Shown here: positions 1 to 8,313 of the stretch, piece after piece
Layout: each line of letters starts with the position of its first letter
Position numbering within the stretch: position 1 is the first letter of the stretch
From: an uncultured Bacteroidales bacterium
GTDB taxonomy: Bacteria; Bacteroidota; Bacteroidia; Bacteroidales; Bacteroidaceae
Length of the DNA: 64,000 bases
Direction: 5' to 3'
Assembly (NCBI GenBank): GCA_902799655.1
Contig: CADCBH010000006.1
Location: 1,197 to 65,196, forward strand
The notes under the pieces: generated by a model
Seen by the model: only the letters and a program-made list of their open reading frames with translations
Told to the model about the DNA's origin: nothing
The model's database searches: none
Made by a program: the position numbers and the translations under genes

Positions 1-2
1 TG

Positions 3-86
3 GATAAGACTCCTATTAAGGAACTCTTTACCAAGGAACCTGAATATGTTGCTGATGATGGTCAATTGACTCTTAATTTTATTTAG
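3..86 (+). CDS. 3' end of an unidentified protein (partial)
   Basis: An open frame enters from the left edge and stops at TAG 84-86, giving a 27-residue C-terminal tail that ends in LTLNFI. No start is in the window and the piece is too short to assign a family. It converges on the truncated fimbrillin-like gene 6 bp away. The short gap and the truncation of that neighbour suggest that a rearrangement joined the two, but this is inference. It could also be a chance open frame. Confidence 0.35.
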   Translation, partial: DKTPIKELFTKEPEYVADDGQLTLNFI

Positions 87-92
87 TGGACA

Positions 93-359
93 CTAATGAT
101 TAGCAGTAGCCGTGTGTCCATTAGCGCTGATGATTTGTAACTGCTCGTTTTGGGCCCAATCTACGACGATATTTCCTCCGCTTTCGTTCATAGCGCGGGT
201 CTGTGCGCTGCTACTCTTCGGGGCGAGCTTCGCAGTGATGGTAATCATGTTATTGGCGGGCTGCTCAACGGGCTGCTGAATCAGTTCGTCGTCGTTGCTG
301 CTGCAGGCAGCAGTCATCAATGCCAGTGCAGCCATAAAGAAAAATTTCGTTGTCTTCAT
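93..359 (-). pseudogene. Truncated fimbrillin-like lipoprotein (N-terminal part only)
   Basis: The start is placed at ATG 359. This gives a signal peptide with a lipobox (LMTAAC-S) and an 88-aa product. An upstream in-frame ATG at 455 would read through the neighbouring 45-aa gene and lacks a signal peptide. The mature part (ITITAKLAPK, a TRA motif, then VDWAQNEQLQI) resembles the N-terminal strand region of Bacteroidales fimbrillin/Mfa-like surface lipoproteins. Those usually run to about 300 residues or more, whereas this frame stops at TAG 93-95 and a different, opposite-strand frame begins just beyond. I read it as a broken gene; a genuine very short lipoprotein cannot be excluded. It lies 34 nt downstream of the 45-aa peptide gene, apparently in one transcript. 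Confidence 0.6.
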
Positions 360-393
360 TGTCTTTACATTTTTAGTTCTACACTGTGATGAG

Positions 394-531
394 TTAAGGT
401 GCAGGATTGAATGGATCGCCACCGCCGGGATAGTCTGACGGATTGCCGAGTCCACTTCCAGCCAGTAGAGGCTGCTGTTGTTTCAACACTACCACCTCTA
501 CGGATGGCTTCTCATACTCTTTTTTCTTCAT
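394..531 (-). CDS. Small 45-aa peptide with KP...LLAGSG motif
   Basis: A short ORF begins MKKKEYEKPSVEVVVLKQQQ, followed by PLLAGSGLGNPSDY and a Gly/Pro-rich end, with TAA at 394-396. A second in-frame ATG lies at 543, so the product is 45 or 49 aa. Short Bacteroidales peptides of the form lysine-rich start, KPxxxVV, then LLAGSG occur commonly next to fimbrillin-like or other surface lipoprotein genes; their function is unknown to me. It has no signal peptide. It sits downstream of a minus-strand -7 box at 601-608 and just upstream of the truncated lipoprotein, suggesting co-transcription. Confidence 0.6.
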   Translation of the reverse strand: MKKKEYEKPSVEVVVLKQQQPLLAGSGLGNPSDYPGGGDPFNPAP

Positions 532-600
532 GTTATTTATCATTTTAAGTTAATTGTAAATATGTTATTTTAGATTTTCCCACTTATTGGTTTTCTGTGA

Positions 601-608
601 CAAAGGTA
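601..608 (-). promoter_or_regulatory. -7 box TACCTTTG for the small peptide/lipoprotein pair
   Basis: TACCTTTG on the minus strand matches the Bacteroidetes -7 consensus TAnnTTTG, 58-70 nt upstream of the peptide starts (543 or 531). A clear -33 TTTG at the usual spacing was not seen. Confidence 0.5.
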
Positions 609-876
609 TTAATATTATTCTCAAAGGTCGTTGTCTTTTCTTTAAAAAAAGTTAAGTGTTGAATTTCTTCATACGTCAGTATTGCTAGTTATTAAATTAA
701 TAATCATTTAAGTTAGTGACTGAAAAAGTATTAAAACGACATGTATGACAGGTTCTGAAGTGAACCTGCTTCTTATGTTATTTTATTTCCTTAACAGACA
801 TCTGTATGGTACCTATTGTTATTACAAGTCTCCTTACATTTTTATTTTATGATATTTCTTTTTCTTCTTCATTTTA
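609..876. other. AT-rich intergenic region, no gene seen
   Basis: This AT-rich stretch between divergent promoters has no credible ORF. The only structure noticed is a 7-bp hairpin with a 6-nt loop at 749-768 (CAGGTTC / GAACCTG) followed by T-rich sequence, which might be a weak terminator or a regulator site. I see no RNA gene here. Confidence 0.4.
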
Positions 877-908
877 TTTGGAATTATGAGAAAAAAACAA
901 TACCTTTG
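877..908 (+). promoter_or_regulatory. Promoter of thioredoxin-fold gene (TTTG-N20-TACCTTTG)
   Basis: TTTG at 877-880 is separated by 20 bp from TACCTTTG at 901-908, a good match to the Bacteroidetes -33/-7 promoter. Its location shows that the in-frame ATG at 886 lies upstream of the transcription start and cannot be used; the ATG at 931 can. Confidence 0.7.
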
Positions 909-930
909 TCGTAAAAATAAGATAAGATAT

Positions 931-1767
931 ATGAAAAGACTGATTACCATTGCACTCATGACAATCGCTGTTATCAGCGCAAACGCACAAGAAGACATGT
1001 ACAAGGCGGAGATGGCTACCCTCGACGCTCAGGGCGAGGCACTCATCAAAGAGTATAGAGAGCTGATGAAGAGCGACCCGAAGGGCGAGAATGCCATCAC
1101 GAAGATAAAGGTGACCCAGCTTGCTGCGTCGCTCGACTCCATCAGCAACGAGCAGCTGAAGCTCGTCAAGCGCATCATCCGTGAGAACAAGAACAACCAG
1201 CTGCCTGCCAGCTATATCAAGGAAGCCATGTATGAACTGGGCTACGAAGGACTGAAAGAGGCACTGGATCCCACTGCTGCCTACTATAACAACCCCGACT
1301 TGGAGAAGCCTAAACTGTTGCTGGCAAGCTACGAGAAGCGCAAGCCTGGCACGATGTTCCACGAGCTGACCATGAAGGATCTGGAAGACCACGAGGTCAG
1401 CCTCTCACAATGGGCAGGAAAAGGACAGTACGTATTGGTTGACTTCTGGGCCTCGTGGTGTGGTCCCTGTCGTCAGGAGATGCCCAACGTGATCGCCAAT
1501 TACGAGCGCTACCACGCCAAGGGTTTCGAAGTCGTAGGTGTATCCTTCGACCAGAAGAAAGACGCCTGGGTGAAGGCCGTCCAACAGATGGGTATGCGTT
1601 GGCCCCAGATGAGCGACTTGAAGGGTTGGCAGTGTGCAGCCAGCGACATCTACGGTGTGCGCAGCATCCCTGCCAGCGTGCTCCTCGACCCACAAGGCAA
1701 GATTATCGCTATCGACCTGCGTGGCAATGCGTTAGGCGAAAAGCTTAAAGCTATTTACGGAGAATAA
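931..1767 (+). CDS. Thioredoxin-fold (TlpA/ResA-like) periplasmic protein
   Basis: A 278-aa protein with an N-terminal signal peptide ending near SANAQ, a helical, charged N-terminal domain (about residues 20-145), and a C-terminal TlpA/ResA-type thioredoxin domain. The redox motif WCGPC has its cysteines at 177 and 180, preceded by VDFWAS. Such proteins are exported thiol-disulphide reductases, used in Bacteroidales for envelope redox homeostasis. The start at 931 is chosen because the signal peptide begins there and because the promoter's -7 box (901-908) lies inside the longer ORF. The gene stands alone. Antisense to its 3' end, the minus strand carries a B12 riboswitch unit aimed at this gene. 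The specific substrate is unknown. Confidence 0.85.
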   Translation: MKRLITIALMTIAVISANAQEDMYKAEMATLDAQGEALIKEYRELMKSDPKGENAITKIKVTQLAASLDSISNEQLKLVKRIIRENKNNQLPASYIKEAMYELGYEGLKEALDPTAAYYNNPDLEKPKLLLASYEKRKPGTMFHELTMKDLEDHEVSLSQWAGKGQYVLVDFWASWCGPCRQEMPNVIANYERYHAKGFEVVGVSFDQKKDAWVKAVQQMGMRWPQMSDLKGWQCAASDIYGVRSIPASVLLDPQGKIIAIDLRGNALGEKLKAIYGE

Positions 1768-1803
1768 AAAACGGGAGAATTTAGGGGCCATCGGCGGCGT
1801 ACT

Positions 1804-1849
1804 ATAAAAAAATGAGGAGACCGACTTGTCTCACGACACCAGTCTCCTC
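1804..1849 (-). terminator. Intrinsic terminator of the orphan riboswitch transcript
   Basis: An 8-bp stem formed by GAGGAGAC (1814-1821) and GTCTCCTC (1842-1849), with a possible inner TGTC/GACA pairing, is followed on the minus strand by A and then seven T residues (about 1806-1812). The T-run exists only in the minus orientation. This is a plausible expression platform for the riboswitch immediately upstream. Confidence 0.7.
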
Positions 1850-1885
1850 GAGACTTATATAATAATACACGTATTCCGCCGTGCG

Positions 1886-2066
1886 GCCTAACCCCAGAGG
1901 CTCACAACAGCAGTATGAAACACAAGGCAGGTCTTCTGACTTTGCAGCCATCGGAGCAAACGTCTTCCCAATAATATCAGTGACGTAGTGTTCACCCCTA
2001 TTCGGACTGCTTACAGCTGCGGGACAGTTGGGGAGTCACACCCCATTCCCTTACTCTTGTGCGCTG
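1886..2066 (-). ncRNA. Cobalamin riboswitch, orphan (no downstream gene)
   Basis: Read on the minus strand, the region shows the cobalamin aptamer landmarks in order: AAGGGAA, GGTG, TCCCGCAGCTGTAAGC, a CACTG segment, TGGGAAG, and the B12 box AGTCAGAAGACCTGCC. A 4-bp hairpin at 1886-1901 follows; its loop CTGGGGTT can kiss the L5-type loop ACTCCCCA (TGGGG/CCCCA, 2029-2033 on the plus strand), as in class I/II cobalamin riboswitches. A -7 box (2067-2074) starts the transcript just before the aptamer and a terminator (1804-1849) ends it. No minus-strand ORF follows; the next gene, ending at 1767, is on the opposite strand. Known for the family: adenosyl- or methylcobalamin binding represses downstream expression. 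Inferred: a B12-regulated short RNA or antisense transcript, or a remnant left after loss of the regulated gene. Confidence 0.88.
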
Positions 2067-2074
2067 CAAAGGTA
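2067..2074 (-). promoter_or_regulatory. -7 box TACCTTTG of the riboswitch transcript
   Basis: TACCTTTG on the minus strand lies directly upstream of the aptamer, so transcription would begin within a few bases of the riboswitch. No clear TTTG -33 element was found at 19-20 bp. Confidence 0.6.
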
Positions 2075-2189
2075 CTAATTTATTTTTAATTCCCATCTAT
2101 TATATTTGGTTTTTCGCTCACTTATTCGTAATTTTGGCTTCGCCGAACTTAGCTAGCACTCGGAAATGAAAAAGAAAACGAATTTTCTT

Positions 2190-2220
2190 TTTGCATTTCT
2201 CTCGTTTTTTGCTAACTTTG
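2190..2220 (+). promoter_or_regulatory. prfA promoter (TTTG-N19-TAACTTTG)
   Basis: TTTG at 2190-2193 and TAACTTTG at 2213-2220 have 19-bp spacing. Only 9 nt separate the -7 box from the prfA ATG at 2230, so the mRNA leader must be a few bases at most. Confidence 0.7.
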
Positions 2221-2229
2221 CACCCGAAT

Positions 2230-3339
2230 ATGGAGAATAACAGCATTTTACAGAAGCTGGACGGTCTGGAAGCCCGTTTCGAGGAGGTATCGACACTGAT
2301 TACCGACCCCGACGTGATTGCCGACCAGCAGCGCTTTGTCAAGTTGACAAAGGAATACAAGGATCTGGGTGACATCATGGATGCCCGCAAGCGCTATATC
2401 GCTTGTCTGAACAGCATCGCGGAAGCCAAGGATATTCTGGCTAACGAGAGTGATCCGGAGATGAAGGAGATGGCTCGCGAGGAGCTGTCGGAGAATGAGG
2501 CCCTGCAGCCCAAATTGGAGGAGGAAATCAAGATTGCGCTGATTCCGAAAGACCCTGAGGACGCTAAGAACGTGCAGATGGAGATTCGTGCAGGAACGGG
2601 TGGCGACGAGGCTGCCCTATTCGCTGGCGACCTCTTCAAGATGTACAAGAGCTACTGCGACTCAAAGGGTTGGCAGTTGTCGATCACGAGTGTCTCTGAG
2701 GGTGCCGTGGGTGGCTACAAGGAGATAGACTTTGCTGTCAGTGGCGACGATGTCTATGGCACGTTGAAATACGAGTCGGGCGTGCATCGCGTACAGCGTG
2801 TGCCCGCTACGGAGACACAGGGACGTATGCACACCTCGGCAGCGACGGTAGCCGTACTGCCTGAGGCTGACAAGTTCGAGGTACACGTGAACGAGGGCGA
2901 AATCAAGTGGGATACTTTCCGCTCGAGTGGTGCCGGTGGTCAGAATGTGAACAAGGTGGAATCGGGTGTGCGCCTGCGCTATATGTGGAAGAACCCCAAT
3001 ACGGGTGAGACGGAGGAAATCCTCATCGAGTGTACGGAGACGCGCGACCAGCCCAAGAACAAGGAACGTGCCCTCTCGCGCCTGTATACCTTCATCTATG
3101 ACAAGGAGCACCAGAAGTATATGGACGACATCGCCAGTCGTCGTAAGAGCCTCGTATCAACGGGTGACCGCTCGGCCAAGATCCGTACCTACAACTTCCC
3201 ACAGGGCCGCGTAACCGACCATCGCATCGGCTATACCACCCACGACCTGCAGGGTTTCCTGGGCGGCGACATCCAGGCCATGATTGATGCGCTGACCGTG
3301 GCTGAGAACGCAGAACGAATGAAAGAAACAGAACTCTAA
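2230..3339 (+). CDS. prfA: Peptide chain release factor 1 (RF1)
   Basis: A 369-aa class I release factor that recognises UAA/UAG in the ribosomal A site and triggers hydrolysis of peptidyl-tRNA. Visible motifs: the anticodon-like PAT tripeptide in the VPATETQGR segment, which distinguishes RF1 from RF2 (SPF), and the catalytic GGQ in SSGAGGQNVNK. A coiled N-terminal domain precedes them. Length matches the family (about 360). The start is at 2230, not the upstream ATG at 2191, because the promoter -7 box lies between them. pyrF follows after 33 nt of stop-rich spacer and may be co-transcribed. Confidence 0.97.
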   Translation: MENNSILQKLDGLEARFEEVSTLITDPDVIADQQRFVKLTKEYKDLGDIMDARKRYIACLNSIAEAKDILANESDPEMKEMAREELSENEALQPKLEEEIKIALIPKDPEDAKNVQMEIRAGTGGDEAALFAGDLFKMYKSYCDSKGWQLSITSVSEGAVGGYKEIDFAVSGDDVYGTLKYESGVHRVQRVPATETQGRMHTSAATVAVLPEADKFEVHVNEGEIKWDTFRSSGAGGQNVNKVESGVRLRYMWKNPNTGETEEILIECTETRDQPKNKERALSRLYTFIYDKEHQKYMDDIASRRKSLVSTGDRSAKIRTYNFPQGRVTDHRIGYTTHDLQGFLGGDIQAMIDALTVAENAERMKETEL

Positions 3340-3372
3340 GAATTAAGAATTTAGAGTTAAGAGTTTAGAATT

Positions 3373-4236
3373 ATGACAAGACAAGAATTAATACAGCAAA
3401 TCAAAGAGAAGCAGTCGTTTCTCTGTGTAGGTCTCGACCCGGACGTCAAGAAGATTCCCCAGTGTGTCGTTGACGAGTGTAAGGCCGACCTTGACGAAGA
3501 CGAGGAGTACGACGACTCGCTGGCCATCATCCTCTTCAACCAGTATATCATCGACGCCACAGCGCCCTACTGCGTGGCCTATAAGCCCAACCTGGCCTTC
3601 TACGAGTCACTGGGAGCAATGGGTATGGTGGCCTATGAGGAGACAGTAGCGTATATCCGCGAGAACTACCCCACCCACTTCATCATTGCTGATGCCAAGC
3701 GTGGCGATATCGGCAACACATCGAAGATGTATGCCCGCTCGTTCTTCGAGGACGACGCCAAGGTGGATGCCGTCACCGTTGCCCCCTATATGGGCGAGGA
3801 CAGCGTATCACCCTTCCTGGGTTACGACGACAAGTGGGTCATCCTGTTGGCGCTGACCAGCAACAAGGGCTCGCACGACTTCCAGCTGATGGAAGACAAG
3901 AACGGTGAGCGCCTCTTTGAGAAGGTGCTGAAGCAGAGTCAGCAGTGGGGCAACGAAGAGAACATGATGTACGTCGTAGGTGCCACTCAGGGTCAGATGT
4001 TTGAGGACATCCGCAAGATTGTGCCCAACCACTTCCTACTGGTTCCTGGCGTTGGTGCTCAGGGCGGTTCGCTCCAGGAGGTCTGCAAGTACGGTATGAT
4101 TCCTGGCGACTGCGGACTGCTGGTGAACTCGTCACGCGGTATCATCTTTGCCTCGAATGATGACGACTTTGCCGAGGTGGCTGCTGAGAAAGCCAAAGAA
4201 CTGCAGCAGGAGATGGCTATAGAGCTGAGCAAATAA
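3373..4236 (+). CDS. pyrF: Orotidine 5'-phosphate decarboxylase
   Basis: A 287-aa TIM-barrel enzyme that converts OMP to UMP in the last step of pyrimidine synthesis. The FLCVGLDPD segment near the N-terminus and the signature [10 protein letters not shown] at residues 107-116, with the catalytic Lys109 and its Asp partners, are clear. Its length and sequence fit the longer type 2 OMP decarboxylases (about 270-280 aa) rather than the 230-aa E. coli type. It lies downstream of prfA with no promoter seen between, and is followed by two hairpins that separate it from a convergent gene. Confidence 0.96.
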   Translation: MTRQELIQQIKEKQSFLCVGLDPDVKKIPQCVVDECKADLDEDEEYDDSLAIILFNQYIIDATAPYCVAYKPNLAFYESLGAMGMVAYEETVAYIRENYPTHFIIADAKRGDIGNTSKMYARSFFEDDAKVDAVTVAPYMGEDSVSPFLGYDDKWVILLALTSNKGSHDFQLMEDKNGERLFEKVLKQSQQWGNEENMMYVVGATQGQMFEDIRKIVPNHFLLVPGVGAQGGSLQEVCKYGMIPGDCGLLVNSSRGIIFASNDDDFAEVAAEKAKELQQEMAIELSK

Positions 4237-4241
4237 CCCTG

Positions 4242-4309
4242 GGTTATTCGGTAATAACCTGCCTTTATACAACAATAACCCGCCGTTATCCGAAGATAGC
4301 GGCGGGTTA
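4242..4309. terminator. Tandem hairpins between convergent pyrF and phosphomutase genes
   Basis: A 7-bp hairpin at 4242-4259 (GGTTATT/AATAACC) is followed by a 15-bp stem at 4276-4309: TAACCCGCCG pairs perfectly with CGGCGGGTTA, extended by a five-pair segment including one G-U, and capped by a CGAA tetraloop. Neither side has a long T-run, but the position between converging genes fits a bidirectional terminator. Confidence 0.65.
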
Positions 4310-4330
4310 ATAGTTTGAGGCGTCAATGAC

Positions 4331-6082
4331 TTACTCGAGATTGAGGTCTTTCTTCAGGGCAGCAATCTTCACGTCAGCATCCTTCAGACAGCGTGCATAG
4401 TCGGCTGGGCCCTTATAAGAAGGATCCTTCACCTCGGTATAGAACTTAATCTTGGGCTCAGTACCAGAGGGACGTACACTAACCTTCGTACCATCCTCGC
4501 AGAACCACTGCAGCACATTAGAGGTGGCGGGCATATCGAGCTTAGTGACATTGCCATTAGCATCGGTAGCTGTCAGAGCCTGATAGTCCTTCGTGCAGAT
4601 AATCTTACTGCCAGCGAGTGTCTTCGGAGCCTTGGCACCACGGAAGTCAACCATCATCTGCTTGATCTCATCAGCACCACTCTTACCCGGACGTACCACG
4701 TTGATGGTCACCTCCTTAGAGAAGCCGTACTCCTTGTAGATATTCAGCAGCAGGTCGTAGAGCGTCATACCATTGTCGCGAGCCCATGCTGCAATCTCAC
4801 AGATCAGACAGATAGCTGCGGGGGAGTCCTTATCACGAACAGCATCGTATGGCAAGAAACCGAATGACTCCTCACCACCACCGATATACTTCTTCTTGCC
4901 TTCGTTGACGCGAATCTCGTTGGCAATCCACTTGAAGCCTGTGTAGCAGTCCTTATACTCTACCTCGTTCTTCTTGGCAATCTCAGCAATCACCTCGGTG
5001 GTCACGATGGTCTTTACCAGGAACTCGTTGCCCTTCAGCTGGCCGAGCTTCTTCTTGTTGGCGATGATGTACCAAGAGAACATCATACAGGTCTGGTTAC
5101 CATTCAGTATCTCCCACTCGCCCTTGCTGTTGCGGCAAACGATGGCCAAACGGTCAGCATCGGGGTCGGAAGCGATAACGAGGTCGGCATTCAACTTGGT
5201 ACCAAGCTTCATACCCAGTGTCATAGCCTCAGCATTCTCTGGGTTCGGGCTGACAACCGTTGGGAAGTTACCATCGATAATCATCTGCTCGGGAACCACG
5301 TGGATGTTCTGGAAACCCCAAGAGCGCAGAGCCATCGGGATGATGACGCGACCTGTGCCGTGCATGGGTGAATAAACGATGTTGAGGTCCTTCTGGCGCA
5401 GGATGACATCCTGATCGACCATAGCCTCCTTGACAGCCTGGATATAGTCCCAGTCCATCTCACCACCGATAGGAATGATGAGCTCCTTGTCGGCCTGCCA
5501 CTTCACGTCGCTAATCTTCACCTTCTCGACCTCAGCAATGATACCTACATCGTGTGGGGTGAGCACCTGTGAACCATCGTCCCAGTAAGCCTTGTAGCCA
5601 TTGTACTCGCGGGGGTTGTGAGAAGCGGTGACGTTGACACCAGCCTGGCAACCCAGATGACGGATAGCAAACGAGATCTCTGGTGTGGGGCGCAGACTCT
5701 CGAAGAGGTAAACCTTGATACCGTTAGCTGAGAAGATGTCAGCAACGCTCTCTGCGAACATACGTCCATTGTTGCGGCAGTCGTGACCTACGACCACTGA
5801 GCACTTCTTGCCAGGGAATGCCTTCAGGATATAGTTGGCAAAGCCCTGAGTAGCCATACCGACGATATACTTGTTCATACGGTTTGTACCAGCACCCATG
5901 ATACCGCGCAGACCGCCTGTACCAAATTCCAGATCACGATAGAAAGCATCAATGAGGTCTGTCTTGTCGGGATTGTCCAACATAGCCTGTACTTCCTTAC
6001 GGGTTTCCTCATCAAAAGCGGGGGATAACCATTCCTTTGCACGTGCCTCGCACTGAGCAATCAATTGAGCGTTATTTTCCAT
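4331..6082 (-). CDS. Phosphohexomutase (phosphoglucomutase/phosphomannomutase)
   Basis: A 583-aa cytoplasmic alpha-D-phosphohexomutase that interconverts 1- and 6-phosphates of glucose or mannose through a phosphoserine. Four active-site loops are readable: phosphoserine loop TASHNP (Ser at about residue 154), metal loop DPDADR (about 306-311), sugar-binding GGGEESFGF (about 390-400), and phosphate-binding RPSGTEPK near the C-terminus. The length of about 580 fits the PGM2/PgcA-type subfamily common in Bacteroidetes. Whether glucose or mannose is preferred cannot be read from sequence. The gene stands alone, in front of a strong hairpin. Confidence 0.93.
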   Translation of the reverse strand: MENNAQLIAQCEARAKEWLSPAFDEETRKEVQAMLDNPDKTDLIDAFYRDLEFGTGGLRGIMGAGTNRMNKYIVGMATQGFANYILKAFPGKKCSVVVGHDCRNNGRMFAESVADIFSANGIKVYLFESLRPTPEISFAIRHLGCQAGVNVTASHNPREYNGYKAYWDDGSQVLTPHDVGIIAEVEKVKISDVKWQADKELIIPIGGEMDWDYIQAVKEAMVDQDVILRQKDLNIVYSPMHGTGRVIIPMALRSWGFQNIHVVPEQMIIDGNFPTVVSPNPENAEAMTLGMKLGTKLNADLVIASDPDADRLAIVCRNSKGEWEILNGNQTCMMFSWYIIANKKKLGQLKGNEFLVKTIVTTEVIAEIAKKNEVEYKDCYTGFKWIANEIRVNEGKKKYIGGGEESFGFLPYDAVRDKDSPAAICLICEIAAWARDNGMTLYDLLLNIYKEYGFSKEVTINVVRPGKSGADEIKQMMVDFRGAKAPKTLAGSKIICTKDYQALTATDANGNVTKLDMPATSNVLQWFCEDGTKVSVRPSGTEPKIKFYTEVKDPSYKGPADYARCLKDADVKIAALKKDLNLE

Positions 6083-6180
6083 ATTATAAATAAGATTTAA
6101 AGGATTAGTAATATTCCAATACGCAAAGATACTGATTTTCTTTACAAAATCAGTATCCTCTGCCTATTTTTTTACTTTTT

Positions 6181-7389
6181 TTAATGATTCCGCATCAAAC
6201 GGTCTATCTCCTCAAACTGCTTACCCTTGTTCAGATGGAGATAGATGCGGTAGAGCGCAGGTCCCCATCGCTGTCTGTCGGAGGGTACCAACTCGCGGTA
6301 TTTCTCCATATAGGGACAGGCATCGGTGTACAGTTTCGTCAGCTGGGCACGATACTTGCGGGGCTCGTTCTTCTGTTCCAGCGCCAACGCCTGGTTGAGG
6401 TAACAGGTGGCAATATTGAAGTAAGGCTCTGCCTGGTTCTTATTGATGGCAATCATCTGACGACTCACCTCGATACACTCATCGTAGCGGTTCATATTGA
6501 GCAGCGCTATCGACTTAGCCAGCAGGAAGAGCGAATTGCCAGCGTGTTTCTTCAGACCCTGATCGGCCAGCTTGAGCACAGTCTCGTTATCGCCCAGAGC
6601 CTTGTGGTAGTCGGCCAGTCGCGGGAAGAAATAGGGATATGACGGAAACAACTTGAAACCGAGGTTCAGCGTATTCAGATATTCGGTTTCGTTATTCTGC
6701 AGACGATAGGCCTCACACATATAGTGGAGCACAAACCTCGCCTTATCCTTGTCCGTCAAAGCCAGCTGACTGTACTTCAGCGTCATCTTGGGATCCTGGA
6801 GCTTGAAGCCACAGAGCGTAGCCCAATAGGCTGCCTGAGGAATCAGCTTGTCGTTCTCCAGATAATGATAGCCCTCAAACAATGGCTGGCGAGCAGCATC
6901 AATATACAGGTCGAAGTATGTGAAAGCTTTGCGATAAGCCTCACGACGCACCTGATAGGTACCACCATAATAGAGGTTGGGGCGCAACTTATTCAGCTGC
7001 TCAGCATTCGACTTGCGGTAATCCAGTTTCACACGGCCCTTCGCATCTGGTTGCATATCCAACGAGTCGAGCGACTGGGCAGTCACATACATACGTTGCG
7101 TGAGGTTAAAGAAGGCTGCAGTATCGTAAGCCTGCTTGAGATAGAGTTTCTCGTTGGCCTGGATATACTGACCCGTGATGGCGTCGTAGAGCGTCGTGTA
7201 GATCTTCTCGTTCTTGCGATTCTCGGGATCAGCCAACAAGCCCACCATCAGTTTCTCTGCTTTGTCATAGTCTTTTCCACTTTTGATATAAGAGCGGGCC
7301 TGACTGAGCTCTTTTTTCTGAGCAACAGCGAATATGGAGCATGAAACCAACAGCAGAATGAGCTGTATTCTATAGAATGTATTCGTCAT
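6181..7389 (-). CDS. Exported TPR-repeat protein
   Basis: A 402-aa protein with a signal peptide (hydrophobic IQLILLLVSCSIFAVAQ) and a mature region of helical repeats resembling tetratricopeptide repeats, for instance around NRYDECIEVSRQMIAINKNQAEPYFNIA. Probably a periplasmic or outer-membrane-associated scaffold; no enzymatic motif was seen. A Cys lies in the signal region (VSCS), but a typical lipobox is not convincing. It is transcribed divergently from the patatin gene, with a -7 box only 8 nt before the ATG. Specific function unknown. Confidence 0.75.
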   Translation of the reverse strand: MTNTFYRIQLILLLVSCSIFAVAQKKELSQARSYIKSGKDYDKAEKLMVGLLADPENRKNEKIYTTLYDAITGQYIQANEKLYLKQAYDTAAFFNLTQRMYVTAQSLDSLDMQPDAKGRVKLDYRKSNAEQLNKLRPNLYYGGTYQVRREAYRKAFTYFDLYIDAARQPLFEGYHYLENDKLIPQAAYWATLCGFKLQDPKMTLKYSQLALTDKDKARFVLHYMCEAYRLQNNETEYLNTLNLGFKLFPSYPYFFPRLADYHKALGDNETVLKLADQGLKKHAGNSLFLLAKSIALLNMNRYDECIEVSRQMIAINKNQAEPYFNIATCYLNQALALEQKNEPRKYRAQLTKLYTDACPYMEKYRELVPSDRQRWGPALYRIYLHLNKGKQFEEIDRLMRNH

Positions 7390-7397
7390 ATCGCCTG

Positions 7398-7405
7398 CAA
7401 AGGTA
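7398..7405 (-). promoter_or_regulatory. -7 box TACCTTTG of the TPR gene
   Basis: TACCTTTG on the minus strand, 8 nt from the ATG at 7389, implying an almost leaderless mRNA. Confidence 0.65.
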
Positions 7406-7448
7406 CAAAAAATTCATAAGACATCATTCATAATTCATAAATATTTCG

Positions 7449-7456
7449 TAATTTTG
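7449..7456 (+). promoter_or_regulatory. -7 box TAATTTTG of the patatin-trmD operon
   Basis: TAATTTTG on the plus strand, 8 nt from the ATG at 7465, divergent from the TPR promoter in the same 75-bp intergenic region. Confidence 0.65.
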
Positions 7457-7464
7457 CACACGAA

Positions 7465-8313
7465 ATGAAGAAAGGACTGGTATTGGAAGGCGGCGCTATG
7501 CGCGGATTGTGGACGGCAGGCATCACGGATATCATGATGGAACATGGCATCTGGCCCGACGGACTCATCGGCGTATCGGCTGGTGCGGCATTCGGCTGTA
7601 ACATCAAGAGCCGACAGATAGGGCGTGCTATCCGCTACAACACCCGTTTCGCAAAGGATCCGCGCTATAGTGGGTGGAAGTCGCTGCTCACCTCGGGCGA
7701 CTACTTCAACGCGGAATTCGGCTACCACGTGGTGCCCTACGAGTACGACATCTTCGACACGGAGGCCTTTGAAGCCAACCCCATGCCCTTCACCATCGTC
7801 TGTACGGATGTAGAGACTGGACAGCCCGTCTACCATGTGATGGACCATGTGGACAACGACGAACTGGAGTGGCTGCGTGCCTCGGCTTCGATGCCACTGG
7901 TGTCAAAGGTTGTAGAGGTTGATGGCTGGAAACTGCTGGATGGCGGCGTGGGCGACTCCATTCCTTTGGAATATTTTGAGAAGCAGGGCTACAAGCGCAA
8001 CGTAGTCATTCTGACGCAGCCCTTAGGCTATCGTAAGAAGCATCTCGGCCTGATGCCACTGATGCGCCTGGCACTCCGCAAGTACCCACACTTCCTGAAG
8101 GCACTAGATGAGCGCCACCTAATGTACAACTGTCAACTGGACTATGTGGCAGAGGCCGAACGCCTGGGGCGCTGTCTGGTCATCCGTCCCGACGAAAACA
8201 TACCCATTGGCCACCTCTCACACGACGCTCAGCAGATGCGTCACGTTTATGAGTTAGGACGCGCTGTGGGAGAACGCTATATAGAAAAAATAAAGGAATA
8301 CTATGAGGATTGA
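7465..8313 (+). CDS. Patatin-like phospholipase
   Basis: A 282-aa patatin-family serine hydrolase with a Ser-Asp dyad. The glycine-rich oxyanion region [11 protein letters not shown] is at residues 4-14, the nucleophile elbow GVSAG at about 36-40, and the DGG motif carrying the catalytic Asp at about 160-162 (DGGVGDSIP). There is no signal peptide, so it is probably cytoplasmic, acting on lipid or acyl esters; similar to the YjjU/RssA-type bacterial proteins. It overlaps trmD by 11 bp, so the two are translationally linked. Confidence 0.9.
   Translation: MKKGLVLEGGAMRGLWTAGITDIMMEHGIWPDGLIGVSAGAAFGCNIKSRQIGRAIRYNTRFAKDPRYSGWKSLLTSGDYFNAEFGYHVVPYEYDIFDTEAFEANPMPFTIVCTDVETGQPVYHVMDHVDNDELEWLRASASMPLVSKVVEVDGWKLLDGGVGDSIPLEYFEKQGYKRNVVILTQPLGYRKKHLGLMPLMRLALRKYPHFLKALDERHLMYNCQLDYVAEAERLGRCLVIRPDENIPIGHLSHDAQQMRHVYELGRAVGERYIEKIKEYYED

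Noticed and set aside
886-930. ATG 886 as start of the thioredoxin-fold gene
   Set aside because: It lies upstream of the -7 box 901-908 and adds residues ahead of the signal peptide.
874-1392. 172-codon open frame on the minus strand, downstream of the riboswitch
   Set aside because: Tempting as the regulated gene, but it is antisense to the thioredoxin protein, has no family resemblance, and lies over 400 bp beyond the terminator.
2126-2170. TAATTTTG and GGCTTCGCC hairpin-like segment before prfA
   Set aside because: The better TTTG-N19-TAACTTTG promoter lies closer to the start; the upstream box may belong to nothing.
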